Below are positions 52,101-61,885 of a stretch of 64,000 nt of DNA, in pieces (position 1 is the first letter of the stretch; each line of letters starts with the position of its first letter). Both the position numbers and the translations under genes were made by a program. The stretch lies in contig JTDE01000900.1 in the NCBI GenBank assembly GCA_014338405.1, forward strand, positions 27,384 to 91,383, read 5' to 3'. The stretch comes from Paragonimus skrjabini miyazakii. Its lineage: Eukaryota > Platyhelminthes > Trematoda > Plagiorchiida > Troglotrematidae. The notes beneath the pieces were generated by a model. It saw nothing but the letters and a program-made list of their open reading frames with translations. It searched no databases and had not been told where the DNA came from.

Positions 52101-52600
52101 GTAGTATTCCCCCTCATTTTGCCGCAGATAACCTTCACACGGATGCCAACTTCATTCCGAGAGTTTCACAACCCCGATTCACTGCATTTTTAACACAGCG
52201 ATCTAGCCCTTCTTACACGATGATTCCGCTCGAGTAGATTCGTCTGCTATGCATAGTGTAGGTAGCAAAACTGCCTCCAGCAAACTGCCTTCAATAACCT
52301 GGACGAGCTTCCTGGTCTCTTTTCCGGGCGAAACCTAAGGCTAACGCATAAAGATTAGTAGGAAACTGGCGTTCAGCAGGGCTCTATATTATCGCCTCAT
52401 CTGAAAACAACTTAGTCAAAAACGCGTTCATATTGTTGGCAATAAGTAAACAAGATCAAGAATAGATCAATCAGAAGTGAAGACCATACAACGGGGCACC
52501 AACCAATATATGAAACTGTAGGTGGGTTACCAAACCTAATAGCGAAACGACGACAAGGTTGGTGGGAAACGGAGGATCAGTTATCTGCGCAGAATTCAAA
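49108..52600. other. C-richer region, possibly LTR/5' end of the gypsy element or another unit
   Basis: The plus strand is visibly richer in C and in TCC/CTC words than neighbouring DNA, and open frames are slightly longer on both strands (49,508-49,870 +, 50,440-50,841 -, 51,516-51,857 -, 51,987-52,237 +). I do not recognise any of these proteins. In element orientation this DNA lies upstream of gag, where a 5' LTR and leader would be, but I could not find a direct-repeat partner or a secure primer-binding site. It may also be a different compositional segment with old transposon material. Confidence 0.35.
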
Positions 52601-55600
52601 ATTTAATTCCAACAAAAATGCTCTAGGCCTTTTATAAGGCAAATAAAATTTTTTCAAGGAATTGAAGACCACCGCAGCAGAAGCCAAGGCAAAAAGGCCG
52701 AGAAGGTGACTAGGGCAGTGGCTACAGCACTAGCTGTAGGTACAGGTGGTTTGAGGTCTGACAGCACTGCTGTGCTGATGCATCAAGAAAAACACGAGTG
52801 TTAGTCATTGCTGTAGTAAAGTATATTACAGTGTTCATTTTTATTATCTTTCAAGGTGCACATTTTTCTTGACATGCTACTCCTGTTGATAGTCAATGGT
52901 ACTCAAACTGATTCAATTCGGAAATTCAGAAGAAACTGGATTATAATTTTTAAAAAACATTCATGAGTAGTATAATAACAAATTCTTTTTTTCCGTTGCT
53001 TTAATAAAGTCTGTGATGTGATGCCGTTTGTACACTGTTGTTGTCTTTCGGATTAAATATGATGTACTAAGATGACATTTGAACTGAGCATTTATACGTA
53101 TATGTATGCACATATGTACTGATTGCGAGTAATTCCATTGAAGATTTTGGAGTAGAATTTGATTGACTTGCTTTTTTAGAGAGACACTCATGTTTGTCTT
53201 TAAGTTTGTTGAAATGTTGAGAGCGGTTTGCATGAACAAATTACAGTGATGTTTTTTGACGGCAAATTATAATTCACGTTCTCGCCTAAGGTCAAAATAA
53301 AATGAATGGGCTATGTGCATCAGTTGGAAGAAAGCGAACATCAAAGTGAACAAGACAGTTGGATTTTCAAAGGTGGTGAACTTCTAACTGTATACTGGAT
53401 ACGCGTAAAAAATATCGTGCTGCCAAAATTATTCCGCAAAACATATGGCAAACTCAAGAAAGCTCAAAATGAACTAGTCTCTACCCAAATCCTAGAGGAA
53501 GAGAAGACATTTCCAACGGCAGCGTTCACCAGTATTAGTAATCAAACTTTTTCAAACCTCATATGAATTCCAAGTCCTTCAGAAAGTCAAACCTCAAGCA
53601 GGCGATAAATAAATGAACTTCCCGCCATACTTCTTACCAGCAACAAGTTGGATTAATTCATAGAAGAGAACAAAATTTTCCTCCTAATCTTTAATGAAGT
53701 TCTAGAAATTTTGCGGAAGCTTTATACTGAACGTTAAGCGAAGTATGGGTAATTACTTCCATATCGTTTAGTTGCAAGCTTCATATGTATAAATGTGGCT
53801 TTCTCAAACAAACTTAAACTCTTCTGAATATTTGTGTCAGGAAATAAGTATTGCAGGGATAAGCGACTGGAGATGATTTGCCCAGCAACTGCTACATGTT
53901 GAAACAATGATTTCCTCGAAAGATATATTGTGCAAGAAAATCACGTTCATTAATTTATTGAGATATCATCAATACAAATTTTGCCAGTATTGACAACATC
54001 ATGCCACTACTTCTAGAACGTCATTGTTTTACTTTTAACAAACGTGTCGTTTTTGTCTCTTGTTGTCATGTTCGTTCAGTATGAGTAGTTTTTATCATTT
54101 TCATTGTAGTAACTGGTGAGAAGCGAACGAAATTCCCTTGTACAATACATCTTACGCTCTATTACTTGTTTTTCCAGTTTACTAAATAATATATATCATT
54201 ATCGTGAGCAGATTACAATAAAACTCTTTATTAAACTTGATACATATCCCATCAAATACGGAAGTGTGCTCACACATGAAGCAATGTCAAAATAAAATGT
54301 GACATGAAGCTACACGTAGTACAAAGTAAGCTGGCTTCTCATAAGTGCAATTTGCTTGCGGATGACGAAGTCGGTGATGTTGAAAGGAAGCATAAAGCAA
54401 AAAACTGAACGGCCTCACAAAAGTCTGTTGTACGAGTGACTACAACTTTTACCGGCGTGACAACAACAAATCAAGTTAACGTAAGACAACCTGATCAGGA
54501 TGATGGAACTTCTTGTTTCAATCCAGTAAAGACGATAAAAGTCATTAAATCAGATTACTTCAGATGACCGGTGGTGAATGTGGTTATTTTACAGAAGTAT
54601 CATCTGATTACCTAAACGAATTGTGTGAAAAATTTGTAGTTTCACGTTCCGAAAAAGCTTTTGTCGAAAAGCAAAACATGTTGATATTCTTTGGCAAATA
54701 GGCCAAAAGTAGAGATATGGGAATGTCAGCAACTACGTCCAACTGTACCAAGTGTTGTGTAGTGAGAACTATGGGGGCAGTTAACGCGAAAATCCAAAAG
54801 ACGCTCACACAACCACTATCACGTATATACTAAACTATCACGACAACCTCAGTTCTAAAACGTAAAATCGTCTTGAGACTCTACAGGTTTTGAAACAGCT
54901 CTGCATTTTACGTACTGTGAGCTGTGATATCGTCCGTAACCTACCGCATTATATTTTCTTCTAAATCTTTCAGTTATTCCAGATAACGGTACTTGTTACT
55001 GCAACTTTCTACAAGCGCACATCCTCAAACGTTTTAAATATGCACTTCTTAGCAACGATTTTTCAACACGCTCATACCCGCGGGAGAAACTCAGTGCAGT
55101 TTTTTCCGATCGTTTACAAACTTATCTATCAAACTGTTTTAATCTGTGGAACATTTGTCCTTCGCAGAGCTCACAGCATCAATCTCTTCATCTAATAACC
55201 CTGAAGTTTGTTCATCAGGAGAACTCCTGAATTGGAAACAAACTTTGGGGGATAAATGGTCGTTCCATTTCTTCCTGAAAATACGCACACTAATTATCTA
55301 CTGGTAAAGTGTTTAGAGGCGACGCACGCTGAATCATGCGTAGTCTGGGTTGTATTATCCAAAATTTGAACAACAATCGATTTTCCGTTTGAAACCACCC
55401 ACTAAAGTCACAAGAAGCACTCCAGCCTGTTTTACTTTGTTTGGCAGTCGAGCTATTAACAACGAATATGGAAATCGACCACCGGAGAATGCAAACTGCT
55501 AACCTAGCTCCTAATCATAAGTCAACCTTAGTCGTTGTTCTAAAACTTGAACATGACGGCGCAGTTTACGTAGCGGGTTCTCCCCACGTTGGGTCGTCTG

Positions 55601-55619
55601 TATCTATATCATGAACCAA
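52601..55619. other. No recognised gene
   Basis: The open frame at 53,306-53,566 (+, 86 codons, charged, with LRK/KK-rich middle) and the minus frames at 52,961-53,239 and 54,608-54,808 have no motif I recognise. The DNA returns to AT-rich composition. Confidence 0.5.
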
Positions 55620-55992
55620 CGTAACTAGCAACCAGTAGCTTTGACCACGATTGTGGTTATTGATCCCAACTCGATTTAAGTATATTCGGCCAAACACCTT
55701 CCTTGTTGATATAACAGATACTTGCGTGACAGTCTTCCACTTAGCTGAATATTGTACTAGCAACGTTCTCCGTTGCCTCTGTGAATACAGCCTAAACCAG
55801 TAACTGGAAATTGACGATTGCATGTGTGCAACAAGATATCGCGGATTTCATACACACGTCCTTCCTATCCCCTCCTGACCAAGACTTTCATGCAGGTGTC
55901 TACAAACTGTATATTAGTGCCATTGGTAAGGGGAGTGCAGGGGCATCGTCGACCAAATGTTCCTGTCAACACTGTGTGTATACTGATGGGTA
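55620..55992 (+). repeat. Approximately 370-bp module preceding copy B
   Basis: Reverse-complement partner of 45,440-45,812, about 97% identical by eye. It runs directly into copy B of the composite element. The flanking DNA upstream of 55,620 shows no similarity to the flank of copy A, which places the 5' edge of the repeat unit here. Confidence 0.9.
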
Positions 55993-55993
55993 G
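55811..55993 (+). CDS. Conserved 60-codon open frame, second copy
   Basis: Counterpart of the minus-strand frame at 45,439-45,621, with three residue differences and no frameshift. It ends at the first base of the terminal inverted repeat. No family recognised; coding status uncertain for the reason given there. Confidence 0.3.
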   Translation: MTIACVQQDIADFIHTSFLSPPDQDFHAGVYKLYISAIGKGSAGASSTKCSCQHCVYTDG

Positions 55994-56209
55994 TCGGGGA
56001 GTTAGTTAACTACAAGTTGAACATCACCCACAATTGATTGCAGCTGTCGCATTCCCATAGACTTTCCTAATCGTGGGGTTATCGACTGGAGTTAACAGCC
56101 AGTAACTGTGTCTCCTATCGAGACGATCGGACAATCTGATCATTACTCACAAGCGAAAGTGGTTGAGCGTTCACGTATGATAATTCGCTCGTGCTTAACG
56201 TGAGTTCAA

Positions 56210-56263
56210 TGACACAGTGGTAAACACGGCTGCCTCATGCAAGCATAGTCGGAGTTCTAGTCC
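56210..56263 (+). promoter_or_regulatory. Internal pol III promoter (box A, box B), copy B
   Basis: Box A TGACACAGTGGT (56,210-56,221) and box B AGTTCTAGTCC (56,253-56,263). Box A differs from copy A at two positions; box B differs from the consensus at its first base (G to A) and at A6 (to T). Promoter strength is probably lower than in copy A. Confidence 0.7.
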
Positions 56264-56280
56264 GGACAATGGCAAGGATA

Positions 56281-56326
56281 TGCACTACTGACGAGCTCTA
56301 ATGAGAGCGAAACTCGGGTCTAGTGC
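56281..56326 (+). ncRNA. Hammerhead ribozyme, copy B, apparently intact
   Basis: Stem I GCACUA (56,282-56,287) pairs fully with UAGUGC (56,321-56,326). Core CUGACGA is at 56,288-56,294; stem II GCUCU-AAUG-AGAGC at 56,295-56,308; GAAA at 56,309-56,312; stem III CUCGGG at 56,313-56,318 (one U-G pair, otherwise as copy A); the cleavage triplet GUC ends at 56,320. All invariant bases are present. Predicted cleavage follows C56,320. The only difference from copy A within the ribozyme is A to G in stem III. Confidence 0.93.
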
Positions 56327-56405
56327 TTCTTTTTGAAACTGGCCGGCTGGATGGTCTATGGGATTATGACAGCTGTGATCAATTGTGGGTGATGTTCAAC
56401 TCAAA

Positions 56406-56970
56406 ATCAAAAAGAAAGATTATTTTACTTTGTAGTTAAAGTAACACTTTTAGTAGATGTTGTAATTGTAAAATTCCACTGATTGTGTTAAATCTGGTTA
56501 ACGCATTATTACATTCCGGTGTAATTATTCAACGTATGATGTTATGCAGTGCAAAATAATGTCCAATTAAATGATCGTAGTAAAATGTATACTAACTTCT
56601 GATGTCAGAACAACTCATGAACAGTCTGTAATTTGAATTACGGGTGAAGTTTCACTTCTGACACTGAAGCATCTTCAGATCAGATGGACGGATTACAAAT
56701 TTGGTGGTATTTATGACAGACCTGAGGTAAACATCTGAACGAAACACAAGGTTACAGGTCATGGGTCATTTGTTCATTGAGAGGGAGCTAACACTGTAAT
56801 CGAATGGCCAATTACAGTATATCTAGGACACGCGAACAGCTTGATAGAACGTATATCGATATGGTTTGTCTAACAGGTCATTCATAGGGTCGATTGTTTT
56901 CGAAGAAATTCGATAGGGGAATCACAATCATAGTGTTGAGATTGTCGTCTCATTCATTCAACGATGCAAG
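56406..56970. other. No recognised gene
   Basis: AT-rich spacer between copy B and the convergent GIY-YIG domain. No motif is seen. It could hold the 3' end of the PLE to which that domain belongs. Confidence 0.45.
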
Positions 56971-57335
56971 TCAGTTTGATCGACCCAAGACCGGTCGCCA
57001 TGTGCTAGAATGTTCAGTCTCGTCAACACTACTTACGGCGCCTTTGTCCTTTGTAGTTTCGATTATTTCTGCAACTAAGCGCTCCTGTGTATTTCTAAAT
57101 TCTCGTCTAATTACCTCAGTATGCTCTAGGTCAATTTCCTGACCTGTGTCTAACGCGTGAATAGCGGATGCAGAATTTCTCATCATGGCCTGATATTCTA
57201 GTTGATTTCTGGTTGCTTTCCTAATGCCCCTTCCGGGCTCACTAACTCTGTTTCTAAGCTCTCGCAATGTTAGCGTAATATAGACTTTCGGACAGTTCTT
57301 GAACTTTATTCTAAATTTACGGTTAGCGTTCCCGT
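56971..57335 (-). pseudogene. GIY-YIG endonuclease domain of another PLE family, well preserved
   Basis: A minus-strand frame without stops runs from about 57,335 to 56,971. It starts KFKNCPKVYITLTLRELRNR; the usual pattern is C..C.K.YVGET.REL..R, so the G of the YVG/YIG half is lost (VYIT at 57,274-57,288). It continues with a segment ending SASAIHALDTGQEIDLEHTEV and RNTQERLVAEIIETT, the pattern of the second half of PLE GIY-YIG domains, including the Glu of RLVAE. This family differs from the two other PLE copies in the window, which have TGRTD and DPTNAFRVL-type sequence. The RT part that should lie upstream (above 57,335 on the minus strand) is not recognised. It is 5'-truncated, but the lack of stops over about 120 codons suggests it is younger than the others. 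Confidence 0.75.
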
Positions 57336-59585
57336 TTGTGTATAATACGCAATACGCTAGGTATTACTGAAGTGGAAATCTCATCACAACAGTTATTTCC
57401 ATAAGACTGCATGGGATCCATCACACGGGAGTGGAGAGTTGCGGATGTTGCAAAAGGAAGTAATTTTTAAACAAAACTTCAGACTTAGATTTTTTGTTTC
57501 AAGGTTAGTTCCTAATCCCAGTTGATCCGGTTAACTAGCATTTTTATCATCTCGTTTTACTCATAATGAAGTCCAAATAAAAATGTCAACTATCTCTCTT
57601 TACCACAATAAGAAGAGGTTTTTGAGTGTAGACCACTGATGACTTGTGATGTGCAAGCTTGCTATCAGTTTTACCACTACATGAACAATGTTTGATTATT
57701 GAGTTAACCTCTGGGAAACTGGAAGATGAAATATTTGGTGCGGTTTGACATGACATGGTTCACTATACACAAAAAAAACAAGGCGTTGGGAACCGTTGCG
57801 ACCGTGACGTTCTGGGATCATTGTTTTGCGCAAATGAGTGTGATCGTTTGCTCTTATGTTGAAGCGCTGACCCAATGTGTAGATTTACGGAATAAACAGT
57901 CCTTGCGCTATCCGCATTCTTGTCTCACGATAACAGCACGGATGAACAAAACTAGATTCAAGCAGTCAAGTCTCGTTCAGCCTTGTACAAAAATACTCGA
58001 AGTACATAAGTGGCCTCAATCATTCAATCGACATTAATATATATACAACATTCAACATTGAGTTAAATATTGGATTTTCATCCAATAGTTCCCAATAGTC
58101 AGCTTGTTTAGGAGTGTAAGACAACAGTGTACGCCCACCATTAAAAAATATACACATACTATAATTAAAATCTGGAAGCGTTTACGTAGAAAAGTGTCAG
58201 TTCTCATGACGGCTACGTCATGATCAATCAGTTAGTGAGCGAAATATGGGATTATTGCATTTTTTTAATAAACATTGTTGTCTAGGAAAGTAGCCCAGTT
58301 TGTTAGTTGGTGTTAACCGTCTCCCATAAGCGCATTCCTCGACTGATTCACTGGATATCTGGAGTTCTTCTTTACTGAAATCGTTATCACTAGTACTCCT
58401 CAAACGAAACCATGGCAATATTTGCATGACAGCAGAATATACGCAACCCAGAATTCTACGGTAGTCTTTATTAGTTTGACAGATGGAATCGCGGTTAGTA
58501 TGATAAAGATTTTCTCAAGTCTGCGTGGAATGATGGATTAGATCAAATTGTTTTCTTCTTACCGAACATTCTGTTGCGTACGAGTTAACATAGTGCATGT
58601 ATTCTTTCAGTAATTTGCAAAATTTGATATGCATTTGTTGCGTGACTGAACGCAACAAAATGTGCTACCGGTTTCGGTTTTCTCAAAAGGTGGACAGGAC
58701 AAAATTTGTTTTACTCCAATGGTTCATTGAGAAAAGAGAGGTATGGCTACTCGTCTCTAATCCACTTTTTCCAGCCATTGGAAACTATCACGAATGAATA
58801 GGAATAATTCACATTGTCACAATGTACAAATTGTTGTTAACAGTGACGGTATTAACGTTACTTGAAATTGAACAAAAACAAAACGGAATGTGAAACAAAA
58901 CGGTAAGAAAGGGGAGTCAATTATATTTATGACAAAATCAAATTTGTATCACAAGTCTATTGAAATTATTCTTGTAAGCATTTATCTTCTCTTGATAACA
59001 CAGGCTTTTTAGAAGGGTCATTTGCAAATCTAGAACGTTACATCTAAGGGACCACCAATCAGAAGTGCATGACCAGAACCATGACTAGAACCAATCAAAA
59101 CACCGTGATACTACAGGCTTATCAACTGACAAGCAGTAGAAGTACCCGAAAAACATATTACCATTTCACGTTCCGTGGAGATTTGCTTTAGCGGTGCTAT
59201 CTACAAAAGTGCTCACTCTTATTAAGCCAGTTGTTGCCAAATTTGTCAGATTTCGGCATCTAATCGTTCAGAGTTAACGGTGGGCTTATGGTCTCGCAGT
59301 ATCAATCGTCAGTGATGATTTAACGTACTACATACTGTTGGTAATAATTCAACGAGACATCGTTAACCCCTTAGTTATATCTACATAAATACTGGTTTTC
59401 TGATCACTCCTAAAAGGACATCAGCTGATGTTGGAAGCATGGAGCCAATCAATATTGAAACACCCCGAATGCGAGCTGCACCAAACTACATAGAGACAAA
59501 GCACTGCTGCAAGTAATTTTGTGTGTGTACAAGCAGCCTATCCTAGAGTTGCCCGTTAGACAGCGGATATTTTGAACCCCATTTG
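57336..59585. other. No recognised gene
   Basis: The 103-codon plus frame at 57,726-58,037 and the shorter frames at 58,224-58,427 (-) and 58,597-58,797 (+) carry no motif. No PLE RT motifs were found upstream of the GIY-YIG domain. Confidence 0.5.
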
Positions 59586-59771
59586 CAGCGTAATTCCGAA
59601 GTAAGGGGTTCCAACAACAATCCTGTAAAAGAAAACAAAAAGAACCAGCATGATCCAAAGGTCCATTAAGCCATGTAGACGACTTACACAAACGAAAACG
59701 ATGCCGACAACACAGCAGCAAGCTCTGTTACGAAATTCAGATTCAAGCCATGCGCGCTTGCTGGTTTCGAC
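59586..59771 (-). repeat. 190-bp dispersed repeat R, copy 2
   Basis: Inverted counterpart of 30,687-30,875. Its inner edge (gcgcgcttgctggtttcgac) overlaps the start of the PLE RT remnant, so repeat and PLE are joined head to head. The shared frame pattern CKS..W..GPL.HAGS.CFLL is open on the minus strand (59,449-59,721). Confidence 0.8.
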
Positions 59772-60780
59772 GGCACTTTACAATAGACAGTTAGCTGGAG
59801 AGCTTCTGGATAGCCCACTAGGCCTACAATTAACTGATCTCGTTTCAGGATTTAAGGGATAATTTCCAGATAATATTTTCAAAGTCGTATCATACAAAAG
59901 GTTTGTTGATGATAATTTCACGTTTACCAACACCGATTATTTTGCTTTGTCGAGTCTGTCTTCGTCTCACAGAATCGAATCAAATAGCAGTTCAGCTTTT
60001 ACAGGTGTACTCATTATTAGGAATGAGGATGGGATGTCACGCCCATTTTCCCATCGCAAAACAACACAGGACAGACAACGTCTTAAGGTCTGTAGTTTTG
60101 CTTCGATAGCGTACGTGCATGGTTAAATTAAGACCCTATTATATATAACCAGACATAGTAGTATTCTTGTTTTTTCACAGGCACAACAAGAGATACTAAA
60201 AGAAACCGTATTAGCAAATAAGTGGGCTAAAAAATTCATAGGGGCTCATTCCCTGAAAAACAAGTGCAATGATTCAATTGGGACAACTCAGAAATTATTT
60301 CTATATCCGCAGTTTAAATTAATTATCTGGCAAGTGGTGTTAGACAAAAACTGAAGTCTGTTCTATTCCTCACTTACGCGGTCGCTCATTTGCATTTGGT
60401 TCAAACCACCAAAGGACTAGTCTTGTATAATCGCGGACACAGTGTCTCCAAGTGTTCTGTCGCTCATGTTGTCAGCCAAAACACTCACAGATGCAGTGAT
60501 GTTTACATAGACAGAACGGACTAGCAAATTTTTTCAGCGAGTGGCAGAACATGTCCCAAATTCGTTAAAACAGGTGATATGAAATTTTAGTTGGTGAACT
60601 CATTTGCACATAATTCCGCACTATCGATTGCTAGACAACCCATGATAACAGATCACCAATTTGTTCGACTTAGCTCGTTTAATATATTGTTATGTAACCG
60701 GAACTAGAATTTTCCGAACTTTTGTTAAACTGTGTTCTTCAGAACTCACAAGCCAGTGTTTTGTGTCACTTAAAGTCAGC
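59755..60780 (+). pseudogene. Penelope-like element: RT plus GIY-YIG, truncated and broken
   Basis: A plus-strand PLE remnant. It begins inside the RT at LYNRQLAGELLDSPLGLQLTD (the F.Q..G..MGSPLGP.LAD segment; LDSPLGL at 59,806-59,826), then TAA at 59,860, then, in the same frame, YKRFVDDNFTF with the catalytic VDD at 59,905-59,913 kept. Further on is LANKWAKKFI (usual NGYP..FI), and then a GIY-YIG start CSDVYIDRTD at 60,492-60,521 (usual CGDVYIGRTD, with G changed to D). The endonuclease continues with VAEHVPNSL and, after stops, a decayed ITNLFDLARLINIL-type segment. The N-terminal RT half is missing; its place is taken by inverted repeat R. Several stops and frame changes make it non-functional. 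Confidence 0.8.
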
Positions 60781-61769
60781 TGGTAAGCTGAGGAAACCAA
60801 CCACATCAGCTGTGAGCTAACTCTTAGAGCTCGTTATACACAAGCCATAATCGGTTTGTTTTTTGATTACCCTGTGGAGATGACACAGACGTTTGGTATG
60901 TTCATGGTTCGTTCCGTGCAAGTCAGCAACACAAACCTAGACAATAAATATATGGAAGGTATAAATGTAATCAAGCAGTCCAAATGGCACTCTTTCTGAA
61001 AGAAATACTCCAAACGACGTAATGCTTACGGTTGAAAATACATAGGCAATGAGTTTCAGTATACGGTAATATGCTTAGAGAAGACCAATTAAATAACCAC
61101 CAGCTAATTAACGGCTAAAAGTCATGCAGTCCAGAAGAACAGTGTCGCTTTGTGACTGTTATGCAGTTAAGGAACCCGTAACTATGGTGAAATAGCAAAA
61201 TAATGGAAACATTTCTCCAATATTAGAGGCTTATCAAAGTCTATTGATAGAATGTTTACTTTGCAGGCTCCGTCAACCGAAACATAATAAAGAGTGGACA
61301 ACTTAGCTATTTCTAACCTGCGATGGTTAAAACAATTTTCTAGCAGCGACAGTAGTCATAACTGATTTGATAGAATAAAACTATTGACTTAATACTGTTG
61401 GATATAGACAAAGTACTTCTCATACTTTTGATTTCTTTCTTGAGTGTTAAATTACAAAGTCTTGCTTACAGTACTGAAAACGTAAATTTAACACAGTAGC
61501 ATTGAGAAGAAGCAAGTTTGAAACCAAACATAGATATCTTTACGTTGTTTATAAAACTACTGAGGGAGCATGTCCAGTTGCTTCATATAACAACGAGGCA
61601 GAGCATGTGGCTGCATTTCATCAATAAGTCTTAAGGGATGGATGGTGAGAAAAAAACAGTTACTGAAGGCTGGAACAAAGCAAAAACAGGTAGACATGTA
61701 TATGATGCGAAGAAAGTAACACTCATAGTTCTATTATTGGTAAGCAGTTTGGATAACTTGAAATTTTTA
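60781..61769. other. No recognised gene
   Basis: No motif is recognised. The first part may include the PLE 3' end. An agagctcgtta word at 60,827 resembles part of the ribozyme, but the surrounding sequence does not. Confidence 0.5.
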
Positions 61770-61885
61770 CGAGAGACCCAGTTGTGATAAACATGGATTT
61801 CGACTGGATTATAACCAGCGACCGAAACATCATACCCCGGCACGACTCGCTACTAACAAACTGAACGAATGCAGTTTCATAACCA
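61770..61885 (-). mobile_element. tRNA-derived SINE, family 2, copy 2
   Basis: Minus-strand copy of the SINE at 14,703-14,825. The best-kept part is around box B, GGTTATAATCC followed by AGTCGAAATCCATG (61,790-61,815). The box A region (tcgttcagtttgttagtagc) is more worn. Downstream bases cgtaaaaattt resemble cgtaaatgtct of copy 1, marking a shared tail. Confidence 0.55.

Larger units (their letters stand above)
55993..56405 (+). mobile_element. Composite element copy B: SINE with hammerhead ribozyme
   Basis: Plus-strand copy, 413 bp retained. It starts GTCGGGGAGTTAG at 55,993, the same terminus as copy A. The inner part of the terminal repeat (aagttgaacatcacccacaattgat, 56,012 onward) is mirrored at 56,353-56,402 (gtctatggga...gtgggtgatgttcaact). 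The outermost bases of the right-hand repeat are missing and an A-rich run follows. Between the repeats lie the conserved 5' part, the pol III boxes and an intact ribozyme. Orientation is opposite to copy A, so the two copies could pair as a very large hairpin or recombine to invert the 10 kb between them. Confidence 0.85.

Noticed and set aside
54900..55260. A possible PLE N-terminal region on the minus strand (LLDEEIDAVSSAKDKC)
   Set aside because: I could not find any of the conserved PLE RT boxes in order after it.
60821..60845. An agagctcgtta word resembling part of the ribozyme
   Set aside because: Only about 11 bases match; the site lies in or just after a PLE remnant and has no other ribozyme or SINE parts.
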